From NCBI RefSeq assembly GCF_900109265.1, contig NZ_FNZM01000007.1:124001-188000 (forward strand): a DNA stretch of 64,000 nucleotides. The letters are read 5' to 3'. Position 1 is the stretch's first letter; each line of letters opens with the position of its first letter. This document shows positions 43,189 to 51,601 of the stretch, piece by piece. Source of the DNA: Paraburkholderia tropica (lineage in GTDB: Bacteria; Pseudomonadota; Gammaproteobacteria; Burkholderiales; Burkholderiaceae). A program made the position numbers and the translations under genes. Under the pieces are notes generated by a model that had not been told where the DNA came from, searched no databases, and worked only from the letters and a program-made list of their open reading frames with translations.

Positions 43189-43345
43189 TAAATTGCCGCT
43201 CGCACCTCGTCGTCGCGAAGGTGATAAATGGCTGCAACTGGCCGACTACCGACTACCGGCTCACGCTTCGCGCATGAGATTACGCCACGCGGTGACGACG
43301 CCCAAGGCGTTTCGAACGTCCCTCGTGCCGACCCTTGCGCGCCCG

Positions 43346-44176
43346 CTACGAACCGACTGCCTTCTTGCCGATGGACGCCAGCTTCAACGACAGCCCCGCC
43401 GCATGAATGCCGGACGCCGCAGCCTCGGGCAGCGCCGAGTCGCTGACGATGTGGTCGAAGCGCTCCAGCCCGGCAATCTTGTACGTGCTGAAGGTGCCGT
43501 ATTTCGCACTGGTGGCGAGCAGCACGGTTTGCTCGGCCACTTCCATCGCCGCGCGCTTCACATCGATCTTGGGCGGCGAGGGCGTGGTCACGCCACGGCG
43601 CAAGTCCCACGAACTGGCCGAGATAAACGCGACATCCACGGCAAGCTGGCGCAGCGTGGCCGCCGCGAGTTCGCCGACGCTCGACTGGTTCGCATGGTCC
43701 AGCAGGCCGCCGGTGTGAATCGCGGCAACATGCCCGGCGTTCATCAACTCCTGCATGATCGGAAAGTCATTGGTGATGACCGTGATGTCGGGCAGCGCGA
43801 GAATGTGCGGCACCAGCGCGAGCGTGGTGGTGCCCGCGTCCAGATACGCCGTCATGCCGGGCCGCAGAAACGACGCCGCGATTTGCGCGATGGCGCGCTT
43901 TTCCGTGGGATCGATCAGCGCCTTCGAAACATGGCTGGGCTCGGTCGCCAACTGGCTCGCCACGCGCACGCCGCCCGGCACCGAATGCACGAGGCCTTCG
44001 CGCTCCAGCAGCGCGATATCGCGCCGCACCGTCATGTGCGAGCAGCCCAGCGACTCCATCAACTGATGCAGCGACAGCACCTTGTCGCGCCGCAGCAGGC
44101 GCAGCATGGCTTCGCGCCGCTGATCGGGAATCAGCGGCGCCGTTGGGGTTTCGTCGGGTTGGGTCTTGCTCGGCAT
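43346..44176 (-). CDS. DeoR/GlpR-family transcriptional regulator
   Basis: A 276-residue regulator. The N-terminal helix-turn-helix is at residues 20-75 (RREAMLRLLRRDKVLSLHQLMESLGCSHMTVRRDIALLEREGLV). The C-terminal sugar-phosphate-sensing domain contains MTAYLDAGTTTLALVPHI and a DVAFISASSWDLRRGV stretch. DeoR proteins usually repress sugar catabolic genes until a phosphorylated intermediate binds. It is the last gene of the leftward arm (oxidoreductase, GntP permease, regulator). A direct repeat (ATGTT-N5-ATGTT) lies just upstream and recurs at the otnK promoter. Confidence 0.9.
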   Translation of the reverse strand: MPSKTQPDETPTAPLIPDQRREAMLRLLRRDKVLSLHQLMESLGCSHMTVRRDIALLEREGLVHSVPGGVRVASQLATEPSHVSKALIDPTEKRAIAQIAASFLRPGMTAYLDAGTTTLALVPHILALPDITVITNDFPIMQELMNAGHVAAIHTGGLLDHANQSSVGELAAATLRQLAVDVAFISASSWDLRRGVTTPSPPKIDVKRAAMEVAEQTVLLATSAKYGTFSTYKIAGLERFDHIVSDSALPEAAASGIHAAGLSLKLASIGKKAVGS

Positions 44177-44211
44177 GCGGAATCTCTGGGGGGGCCGTTC
44201 GGTACGCCGCT

Positions 44212-44226
44212 ATGTTAACCGATGTT
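44212..44226. promoter_or_regulatory. Putative DeoR operator: ATGTT-N5-ATGTT direct repeat
   Basis: ATGTTAACCG is followed at once by ATGTTAACGG, a 10-bp direct repeat between the GntP stop codon and the DeoR start. The same ATGTT-N5-ATGTT spacing is found, on the other strand, at 47207-47221 over the otnK promoter. Confidence 0.55.
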
Positions 44227-45577
44227 AACGGCCGATCAATGTGCTCAGCAGCATCACGCCCGCGAGCCCGACCAGCGATTGGAGCGAGAGCATGAGCGAC
44301 CACGTGCGCAGCGTCTGCGCGACGGAGAGCTGGAAGTATTCCTTGAACAGCCAGAAACCGGAATCGTTGACATGCGAGAGCATCACCGCGCCCGAGGCCG
44401 TCGCGAGCGCCATCAGTTCCGGCGAGACGCCCGGATGCGCCACGAGCAGCGGCGCGACGATACCGCTCGCCGCCACGGTCGCCACCGTCGCCGAGCCTAC
44501 GCAGATGCGAAGCAGTGCCGCGAGCGCCCAGGCGAGCAGCAGCGGACTGACCGCCCAGTGCATCGAATGGTCGACGATGATCGTGTCGAGGTGAATCGAC
44601 TTGAGCATCTGGCTGAAGCCACCGCCCGCGCCCAGAATCAGCAGGATCGTGCTGAGCGGCGCCACGCCCTTGTTGACCATTTTCTGCATCGCCGCCAGCG
44701 CGTAGCCGCCGCGCACGCCCAGCGCGAACCACGCGAACACCACCGCGGCGAGCAGCGAAAGAATCGGGTCGTTGAGCGCCTGGAAGAACACGAAGGCGCT
44801 ACTGTCTCTCGCGGCGTGTCCCATGCCCACCGTGCCCGCCAACATCAAGCCTGGCGGAATCAGCAGCGAGATCACGGACAGCGGCAGCGAGGCCGTCGAT
44901 TCACGCACGTCCTCGCCGCGCGTGCCGCCGGGGCCCGCCGCGAGATCGGGGGCCGGCCCGAAGAAACGCCGCGCCGCGAGCGTAAATAGCGGGCCGCAGA
45001 GAATCGCGCTCGGGATCGCAATCGTCAACCCATAGAGCAACGTGAGCCCGGTATTCGCGTGATAGGCAGACACCGCCTGCGTGGGCGCCGGATGCGGCGG
45101 CAGCAAGCCGTGCGACACGTACAGGCCGGCCGCGACCGGCAAGCCGATATAGAGCAGGTGGCTTTTCGTGCGCCGCGCGATCGTGTAGACGAGCGGCGCG
45201 AGCATGATGAAGCTCACATCGAACAGATGCGGCATGCCGACCAGCAGCGCCGCCGCGCAGATCGTCCACGGCGTGAGCCAGAGCGGCCGCTTGCCGACGA
45301 ACGCATTGGCGATGCGATCCGCGCCGCCCGTACCGATCAGGATGCCGCCGAGCACGGCGCCCAGGCCGACGACCGGCCCGGTTCGCGCGAGCGCGCCGCC
45401 AAAGCCTTGAGTGAAACTTTCGATGCTGTGCTCCGGCGTGACGCCGGCCAGCAGGCCGAGCCCGAGCGCCGACAACGTCAGCGCCACGAACGGGCTCAGC
45501 CGTACGCGCACGATCAGCAAGATCAGCACGACGATGGCGCTCACTGCCATCGCGATGGTTGCGACCTCTCCCCGCAT
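44225..45577 (-). CDS. GntP-family sugar-acid:H+ symporter
   Basis: A 450-residue permease with about 12 membrane segments. GntP-family features are visible: FTQGFGGALARTGPVVGLGAVLGGILIGTGGADRIA near residues 55-95, a SHGLLPPHPAPTQAVSAYHAN motif around 155-175, and LILGAGGGFSQMLKS near 315. The family imports gluconate and related sugar acids. Its location next to otnK/otnC genes suggests uptake of a four-carbon sugar acid such as threonate or erythronate. It lies 105 bp after the SAF-domain oxidoreductase gene. Confidence 0.92.
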   Translation of the reverse strand: MRGEVATIAMAVSAIVVLILLIVRVRLSPFVALTLSALGLGLLAGVTPEHSIESFTQGFGGALARTGPVVGLGAVLGGILIGTGGADRIANAFVGKRPLWLTPWTICAAALLVGMPHLFDVSFIMLAPLVYTIARRTKSHLLYIGLPVAAGLYVSHGLLPPHPAPTQAVSAYHANTGLTLLYGLTIAIPSAILCGPLFTLAARRFFGPAPDLAAGPGGTRGEDVRESTASLPLSVISLLIPPGLMLAGTVGMGHAARDSSAFVFFQALNDPILSLLAAVVFAWFALGVRGGYALAAMQKMVNKGVAPLSTILLILGAGGGFSQMLKSIHLDTIIVDHSMHWAVSPLLLAWALAALLRICVGSATVATVAASGIVAPLLVAHPGVSPELMALATASGAVMLSHVNDSGFWLFKEYFQLSVAQTLRTWSLMLSLQSLVGLAGVMLLSTLIGR

Positions 45578-45681
45578 GGTGTCTCCCTGTATTTATCGCG
45601 CGTCGCTGTCCGGGCTCGGACGGGCGTCGGCGCAAGTGCGGAGGCGCCCGCGCTTGCCATGCCGCGCCGCGTCCACCGAAC

Positions 45682-47067
45682 TCACTTCGCGCCGGCTTGC
45701 CACGCTGCCAGCAGCGCTTCGTCCGCGTTTTGCAGGTGATCGAGCGTCAGCAGTTCGCCGGCCGCCACGTCGCGCGCGAGCGTCGCGTGCGCCGCCAGAT
45801 AGAGCGGCGCGACATTCGCGCCCGCCGCTTCGCGCGGCAGCAGCACGGCTTGCACGCCCGTCACGTCGTGATGATGACCGCCCATGTGGAGCACCGTGCC
45901 CGCCTTGATGTCGTCCGTCGCGCGGCCTGCGAGCACCGCGCATTGGGTCGGTTGCGCGGCGCCCGTCGGCCGTCCGTGCAGCACGGCTTCGAGCAGCGTG
46001 ATCGGGGTCTCGACGCCCATGAAGTGATACGGCAGATAGAGGCACGCATAGCGGCCGTTGCGGCTCACCACATGGCCCTTCTGCGCGAGCAGCGCCCAGG
46101 TGGGCGCGTCGGTCGTGCGCACGACCACGAATACGCCGCCTGCGAAACTCGCCTCGTCCGGGCGGCGCAGCATGTTGAACACGTCGATGACGCCCGTGCG
46201 CGAGAGCACGCCGCCGTCTTCGCGCAGCGCGTAGATATCGGCGAGTTCGGTGGTGCGCGCGACCGGGTAGTGCAGCAGTTCGACGTCGGGCACGAGACCC
46301 GTGTTGGTTGCCACCACCGTCATCTCGCAGTAGTCGGCGGTGGCCGAGGTCTTGCGGCCGCGCAACGCCGCGCGGCGCGCGGCGAGCGTGGCGGCAACGT
46401 CGTCGCCGAGCGTCATCATGTTCGCGAGTTCCGGCGCGGCAAAGCGCTGATCGAGCTGCGTCACTTCGCCGGTGGCGTCGTCGAACACGAGGTCGTACTC
46501 GCTCGACTTGCCCGCCGCGACGATGTCGAGTCCCAGCGTGCGCGCCCACGAGACCCAGCCGATCAGGTTCGACGGCTGGTCGCCGTCCGCCGTGGTGTAG
46601 ACCACGCCTTGCTGCGCCGCGAATTGCGCGAGCGACACGCCCGCCACGGCGTCGACTTCCTTGCTGACCATCGCGACATGGCGCTTCGCTTCGAGCGCGG
46701 CGCGCGCGGCGCGGTAACCGACCGACGGATTGCCCGTGCCTTCGACAAGAATGTCGAACGCGGCCGGATCGAGCAGCGCCACGTCGCGCACCAGTGCGAT
46801 CTGGCCCGGCGCGAGCGAGCGCACGCTGGCGGCATCACTGCATTCGACGAGCGACGCCGCGTCGTAGCCGAGTTCGAGGCACAGCGCGCGCAGGCCCCCG
46901 AGATCGAGATCGCAGAGCACCGTGGGCGCGAGGCGGTCGATCAGGCGCGTTTGCGCGAGCAGCGTGCGCGCGAAACCGCCGCCCGCGCCGGTCAGCGCGT
47001 AGCGGATGACCGGGCTGGCGGGCGAGCGGGACGCGGAAGCCGCGCGGAAAAGCAGTTCGAAGTTCAT
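45682..47067 (-). CDS. Homoserine-dehydrogenase-like NAD(P) oxidoreductase with SAF domain
   Basis: A 461-residue protein. Residues about 20-170 are a Rossmann domain (IRYALTGAGGGFARTLLAQT; FDILVEGTGNPSVGYRAARAALEAKRHVAMVSKEVDAVAG), typical of the homoserine-dehydrogenase-like proteins that carry a C-terminal SAF domain. The SAF part is about residues 350-461 (VLAGRATDDIKAGTVLHMGG; PLYLAAHATLARDVAAGELLTLDHL). It probably oxidises or reduces a sugar acid or a derivative. In known tetronate pathways this step is done by LtnD or DenD, and neither is present here, so this enzyme may replace it (inference). The ribosome-binding site is weak. It is the first gene of the leftward arm. Confidence 0.78.
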   Translation of the reverse strand: MNFELLFRAASASRSPASPVIRYALTGAGGGFARTLLAQTRLIDRLAPTVLCDLDLGGLRALCLELGYDAASLVECSDAASVRSLAPGQIALVRDVALLDPAAFDILVEGTGNPSVGYRAARAALEAKRHVAMVSKEVDAVAGVSLAQFAAQQGVVYTTADGDQPSNLIGWVSWARTLGLDIVAAGKSSEYDLVFDDATGEVTQLDQRFAAPELANMMTLGDDVAATLAARRAALRGRKTSATADYCEMTVVATNTGLVPDVELLHYPVARTTELADIYALREDGGVLSRTGVIDVFNMLRRPDEASFAGGVFVVVRTTDAPTWALLAQKGHVVSRNGRYACLYLPYHFMGVETPITLLEAVLHGRPTGAAQPTQCAVLAGRATDDIKAGTVLHMGGHHHDVTGVQAVLLPREAAGANVAPLYLAAHATLARDVAAGELLTLDHLQNADEALLAAWQAGAK

Positions 47068-47204
47068 AAAGGGTGTCCCCAGTGGTTGGGTGGCCGCTCG
47101 GCTGCGCACTTCGCCAGCGAACGGATGCGCGAGCTACGGATCGCACGTTGTCTGAACGCGAATTTAACTTTCATTACCATCGCAGTCAACTTTTCTATCA
47201 GGCT

Positions 47205-47233
47205 TTAACATATTAGAACATCGAGGCTATAAT
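47205..47233 (+). promoter_or_regulatory. Sigma-70 promoter of the otnK operon with overlapping DeoR-type operator
   Basis: TTAACA at 47205-47210 (one mismatch from TTGACA) and TATAAT at 47228-47233 are 17 bp apart, a near-consensus promoter 27 bp before the otnK start. AACAT-N5-AACAT at 47207-47221 overlaps the -35 and spacer. It is the reverse-strand form of the repeat before the DeoR gene, so binding there would block transcription. Confidence 0.75.
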
Positions 47234-47259
47234 CGGTTGACATTGAGGAGAAGAAGGCA

Positions 47260-48552
47260 ATGACCCCTAATCTGCAAACAGCCCCGAACGCGCCGCTGCT
47301 CGGCTGCATCGCGGACGACTTCACCGGCGCGACCGACCTCGCCAGCATGTTGGTCCGCGGCGGCATGCGCACGGTGCAGCTCATTGACGTGCCGCGCGGC
47401 GCTGAGCCCGTCGCGGCCGACGCCCTCGTGGTCGCGCTCAAGTCGCGCACGATTCCCGCCGGCGAGGCCGTCGCGCAGTCGCTCGCCGCGCTCGCGTGGC
47501 TTCAGGCGCAGGGCTGCCGCCAGTTCTATTTCAAATACTGCTCGACCTTCGACTCGACGCCCGCCGGGAATATCGGCCCGGTTGCCGAGGCGCTGATGAA
47601 GGCACTCGGGACGGATTTCGCCATCGCCTGTCCCGCGTTCCCCGAGAACGGCCGCACGGTGTATCGCGGCTATCTGTTCGTGGCCGACGCGCTGCTCAGC
47701 GAATCGGGAATGGAAAAGCATCCGCTCACGCCGATGACCGACCCGAATCTCGTGCGCGTGCTGGCTGCGCAAAGCACGCTGCCGGTCGGCCTGCTGCGCT
47801 ACGACGCGATCGCCGCGGGCGAGCAGCCCACGCGCGAGGCGACGGCGAAACTGCGCGCGCAAGGCGTGGGCCTCGCGATTGCCGACGCCGTGTCGAACGA
47901 CGATCTGCGCTCGCTGGGCCAGGCGTTCGCCGACGCGCCGCTGCTCACGGGCGGCTCGGGCCTCGCCATCGGTCTGCCGGACAACTTCCGCCGCGCCGGT
48001 TTGCTCGGTGCGGGCGAAGCGGCCGCGCAACTGCCCGCCGTGGGCGGCCGCGCGGTGGTGCTCGCCGGCAGCAGCTCGCGCGCGAGCCAGGCGCAGGTCG
48101 CGCACTGGCGCGCGAGCCGTCCCGCGCTGCGCATCGATCCGCTCGCGCTCGCCGCCGGCGAGCCGGTGGTGGACGCCGCGCTCGCGTTCTTCGATCAACA
48201 CCCCGACGAAACCGTGCTGATCTACGCGACGGCCGCGTCCGGGGAACTGGGCGCGATCCAGTCGCAACTGGGCGTCGAACGGGCAGGGCAGCTCGTGGAA
48301 GGCGCGCTGGCCGCCATCGCGCGCGAACTCGCGCAGCGCGGCGTGCATCGCTTCGCGGTGGCGGGCGGCGAAACCTCGGGAGCGGTAGTGCAGGCGCTGG
48401 GCGTCTCGCGGCTGCGTATCGGCGCGCCGATCGATCCGGGCGTGCCCTGGACGATCGGTGACGGCCCGCACGGCCCCATCGCGCTCGCGCTCAAATCCGG
48501 CAATTTCGGCGGCACGGACTTCTTCACGCGCGCCCTCGCGCTTCAGTCATGA
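47260..48552 (+). CDS. otnK: 3-oxo-tetronate kinase (DUF1537 family)
   Basis: A 430-residue four-carbon acid-sugar kinase. N-terminal CIADDFTGATDLASMLVRGGMRTVQL and YFKYCSTFDSTPAGNIGPVAEAL are substrate-domain motifs; FAVAGGETSGAVVQALG and LALKSGNFGGTDFF are from the nucleotide-binding domain. OtnK phosphorylates 3-oxo-tetronate (from L-threonate or D-erythronate) to the 4-phosphate. A GAGGAGAAGAAGG ribosome-binding region and a near-consensus promoter precede it. It overlaps the downstream decarboxylase gene at the stop codon if the first ATG of that gene is used. Confidence 0.92.
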   Translation: MTPNLQTAPNAPLLGCIADDFTGATDLASMLVRGGMRTVQLIDVPRGAEPVAADALVVALKSRTIPAGEAVAQSLAALAWLQAQGCRQFYFKYCSTFDSTPAGNIGPVAEALMKALGTDFAIACPAFPENGRTVYRGYLFVADALLSESGMEKHPLTPMTDPNLVRVLAAQSTLPVGLLRYDAIAAGEQPTREATAKLRAQGVGLAIADAVSNDDLRSLGQAFADAPLLTGGSGLAIGLPDNFRRAGLLGAGEAAAQLPAVGGRAVVLAGSSSRASQAQVAHWRASRPALRIDPLALAAGEPVVDAALAFFDQHPDETVLIYATAASGELGAIQSQLGVERAGQLVEGALAAIARELAQRGVHRFAVAGGETSGAVVQALGVSRLRIGAPIDPGVPWTIGDGPHGPIALALKSGNFGGTDFFTRALALQS

Positions 48553-48563
48553 CCAGGATCTCC

Positions 48564-49211
48564 ATGAATCAGGAAAGCACGCTGCGCGAAGCGATCGCGC
48601 GCATCGGCAAAAGTCTCTTCGATCGCGGTTACGCGGCGGGCACGGCGGGCAACATCAGCGCGCGGCTCGACGACGGCTGGCTCATCACGCCCACCGACGC
48701 GTGTCTCGGCGATCTCGATCCCGCGCGCATCGCCAAGGTGAGCGCGGCGGGCGAATGGGTGGCCGGCGACAAGCCGTCCAAGACGCTCGCGCTGCACCGC
48801 GCCGTCTACGACCATCAGCCCGACATGCACGCGGTCGTGCACACGCATTCGACGCACCTCGTCGCGCTCACGCTCGCGGGCGTCTGGCGCGCGGACGATG
48901 TGCTGCCGCCGATCACGCCGTACTACGTGATGAAGGTCGGCCACGTTCCGCTGATTCCCTATTGCCGCCCGGGCGACCCGCAGGTGGCCGAGCGCGTGCG
49001 CGAGCTCGCGGGCAGCGTGCGCGGCGTGCTGCTCGAACGGCTCGGGCCGGTGGTATGGCATCGCAGCCTGCGCGAAGCGTCCGCGATGCTCGAAGAACTC
49101 GAGGAAACGGCACGCCTCGTTCTGATGATGCAGGCGCAGGGCAGGAGCGTCGAGCCGCTCGGCGAGGACCAGATCGACGAGTTGCGCACGACGTTCGGCG
49201 CACGCTGGTAA
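48564..49211 (+). CDS. otnC: 3-oxo-tetronate 4-phosphate decarboxylase-like (class II aldolase family)
   Basis: A 215-residue class II aldolase/adducin-family protein. The ATG at 48564 has AGGA six bases upstream; the ATG at 48549 would overlap the otnK stop. The family core is clear: GTAGNISARLDDGWLITPTDACLGDLDP, SKTLALHRAVYDH, and the metal-binding VVHTHSTHLVAL. In most relatives the third zinc ligand is the His of an NHGPVV motif; here the text is ERLGPVVWH, so that His is replaced by Leu. The otnK-otnC pairing supports the assigned reaction, release of CO2 to give dihydroxyacetone phosphate, but the changed ligand leaves doubt. Confidence 0.85.
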   Translation: MNQESTLREAIARIGKSLFDRGYAAGTAGNISARLDDGWLITPTDACLGDLDPARIAKVSAAGEWVAGDKPSKTLALHRAVYDHQPDMHAVVHTHSTHLVALTLAGVWRADDVLPPITPYYVMKVGHVPLIPYCRPGDPQVAERVRELAGSVRGVLLERLGPVVWHRSLREASAMLEELEETARLVLMMQAQGRSVEPLGEDQIDELRTTFGARW

Positions 49212-49268
49212 GCGGATTCGGCGGCGACGCCCGCCATGCGATAGACGAGACGATACCCGGAGGAGACC

Positions 49269-50675
49269 ATGCAAACCGATACCGACGCTCATTCGCCCCA
49301 CGCGCCCCACGCGCCTCACGCGTCCCCTGCGCTCCCGCCGGCGCAGGACAAGCCGCGCTCGCTGCGCGCGCTGCTCGCCACGACGCGCTGGCGCATGATC
49401 CTGATGCTGTTCGCGCTCTATACGGTGAACTGCATCGACCGGATGTCGCTCTCGGTCGGCATGCCGTCGATCGTGCATGAGTTCGCGTTGAGCCCGGCGA
49501 TGCAAGGTCTCGTGCTCTCCGCGTTCTTCTGGACCTACAGCACGTTCCAGATTCCCGCGGGCTGGGCCGCCGACCGCTTCGGCGCGCGCCGCATGATCGG
49601 CATCGCCGCGGTGCTGTGGGGCGGTTTTCAGTGCGTCGCCGGATTCGCGATCAACGGCGTGATGCTGCTGCTCACGCGTATCGGCCTCGGCGTGTTCGAA
49701 GCGCCCTACATGCCTTCCGCGACCAAGCTCGCCGCCGCGTGGCTGCCGCCCGGCGAACGCGCGCGCGGTCTCACACTGATCGACAGCGGCGCGCCGCTCG
49801 GATCGGCGGTGGGCGGGCTCGTCATCAGCGCGCTGATCGGCGCGTCGGGCTCGTGGCGTACCGCATTCATCGTGGTCGGCATTTCGACCGTGGTGCTCGG
49901 CGTCGCCGTCTATCTGATGCTGCGCGAAACGCCGGAACAGCACGCGCGCCTCGACGCCGCGGAAGCGCACGAGATTCGCGAGGCCAAACGCGTGGCCGGC
50001 GAAATGCCTGGCGGCGCCGCACGCGCGCCGCTCACGCGCGGCACGCTCGCCGCCATGGTGATCGGGCGGATCGGCTGGGCCACGGTGTTCTTCGGTCTGG
50101 TCACCTGGGGGCCTAACTATCTTTCGGCGGGACGCGGACTCGATATCCGCAGTATGGGCATCGCCACGTTCGCGATCTTTCTCGCGGGCGCGCTGGGCGA
50201 AATTCTCTCGGGCGCGATCGCCGACTGGCTGCAACGCGTGATGCCGCGCGCGCGGGCGATGAAACTGCTGTTCGGCGTGTCGGGCGGCATGTCGTTGCTG
50301 TGCCTCGTGGCGCTGCCGTTCGTCGAAGACGTGCGCCTCGCCGTGGCCGTGCTCGCCATCGGCGTGTTCTTCCACCTGTGGGGCGGTCTCTACTGGCTGA
50401 TTCCCGCGATGCTCGCGCCGCGCGAGCAAGTCGGGCTGGTGGGCGGCGTGATGAACTTCGCGGGCACGGGCGGAGCGATCGCGGTGCCGATCGTGGTCGG
50501 CGTAATCGTGCAGATGACGGGCGGCTATCACATGGCGCTGCTGTTTCTCGCGGCGAGCGCGCTGACCTATCTGATCGGCTCGCTGCTGATCGACTTCGGC
50601 GCGAAGCCGCTTGTGAGCCATGCAGGCAGTGCGAGCACGGCAAGCGCCGCCACGCATACGGCGGAACGCACATGA
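49269..50675 (+). CDS. MFS transporter, probable sugar-acid importer (first)
   Basis: A 468-residue MFS protein with about 12 membrane segments. The N-terminus has a short His/Pro/Ala repeat (PHAPHAPHA). Then come NCIDRMSLSVGMPSIVHEF, the MFS loop AADRFGARRMIGIA, and GVFEAPYMPSATKLAAAWLPPGERARG, as in the anion:cation symporter family that takes up organic acids such as hexuronates and phthalates. It overlaps the next amidohydrolase gene by ATGA, so it belongs to the otn operon. Confidence 0.88.
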   Translation: MQTDTDAHSPHAPHAPHASPALPPAQDKPRSLRALLATTRWRMILMLFALYTVNCIDRMSLSVGMPSIVHEFALSPAMQGLVLSAFFWTYSTFQIPAGWAADRFGARRMIGIAAVLWGGFQCVAGFAINGVMLLLTRIGLGVFEAPYMPSATKLAAAWLPPGERARGLTLIDSGAPLGSAVGGLVISALIGASGSWRTAFIVVGISTVVLGVAVYLMLRETPEQHARLDAAEAHEIREAKRVAGEMPGGAARAPLTRGTLAAMVIGRIGWATVFFGLVTWGPNYLSAGRGLDIRSMGIATFAIFLAGALGEILSGAIADWLQRVMPRARAMKLLFGVSGGMSLLCLVALPFVEDVRLAVAVLAIGVFFHLWGGLYWLIPAMLAPREQVGLVGGVMNFAGTGGAIAVPIVVGVIVQMTGGYHMALLFLAASALTYLIGSLLIDFGAKPLVSHAGSASTASAATHTAERT

Positions 50676-51601
50676 ACACGAAGTACGACGGCCCCATCGT
50701 CGACGCGCACCAGCACTTCTGGGCGCTCGCGGGGCGACATCATCCGTGGCTCGCGCCGGGCGTGCGCGTGCCGCATCGCTACGGCGACTACGAGGCCATC
50801 AAGCGCGACTATCTGCCTGCCGACTATCGCCGCGACGCGGCCGCTCACGACGTGGTCGCTACCGTCTACGTGGAAGCGGAATGGGACCCGGCCACGCCGC
50901 TCGACGAAACGCGCTTCGTCACGGCGCTCGCGCGCGAGCACGGTTTGCCGAACGCGATGGCGGCGCAGGCCTGGCTCGACGCCGCCGATGTCGCCGAGGT
51001 GCTGGCCGCGCAAAGCCGCTTCGAACTCGTGCGCAGCGTGCGCCACAAACCCGCGCACGCGCACGCCTCGTCGGGCAACACGCTGATGTCGAACGGCCGC
51101 TGGCGCGACGGCTACGCGCAACTCGCGCAATACGGCCTGCATTTCGAGCTGCAAACGCCTTGGCGTCATCTGCGCGAAGCGGCGGCGCTCGCGCGCGATT
51201 TTCCCGACACGATGCTGATCGTCAATCACGCGGGTGTGCCCGGCAACCGCACGGCCAGCACGCTGCATGGATGGCGCGAAGCGCTCGCGCCGCTCGCGGC
51301 GCGGCCGAATACCGTCGTGAAGGTGTCCGGTCTGTGCGAAGCGGGCCAGCCGTGGAGCGTGGAAGCGAACCGCGACGTGCTCGGCACGCTGCGCGAACTA
51401 TTCGGGGCGCAACGGCTCATGTTCGGCAGCAATTTTCCCGTCGACGGCCTGTTTCTTTCGCTCGACGCGCTCATCGACGGCTTTAAAACGCTGGTGTCGG
51501 CGTGGAGCGCCGCGGAGCAGCGCGCCTTTTTTCACGACACGGCGACGCGGGTGTATCGGCCCGTCGACCTGTCGAATCCTTCTACAAGGACTCCACGATG
51601 A
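50672..51601 (+). CDS. Amidohydrolase (lactonase-type), first of a pair
   Basis: A 309-residue amidohydrolase-2 family protein, starting in an ATGA overlap with the MFS gene. The motifs are VDAHQHFWALAGRHHPWL at the N-terminus, TVYVEAEW, LIVNHAGVP and LMFGSNFPVDGLF. The family hydrolyses sugar lactones (fuconolactone, rhamnonolactone) or dicarboxylate lactones. The position usually held by catalytic Asp (GSDFP or GSDWP) is Asn here. With the otn genes nearby it may open a tetronolactone, but the substrate is not known. Confidence 0.82.
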   Translation: MNTKYDGPIVDAHQHFWALAGRHHPWLAPGVRVPHRYGDYEAIKRDYLPADYRRDAAAHDVVATVYVEAEWDPATPLDETRFVTALAREHGLPNAMAAQAWLDAADVAEVLAAQSRFELVRSVRHKPAHAHASSGNTLMSNGRWRDGYAQLAQYGLHFELQTPWRHLREAAALARDFPDTMLIVNHAGVPGNRTASTLHGWREALAPLAARPNTVVKVSGLCEAGQPWSVEANRDVLGTLRELFGAQRLMFGSNFPVDGLFLSLDALIDGFKTLVSAWSAAEQRAFFHDTATRVYRPVDLSNPSTRTPR

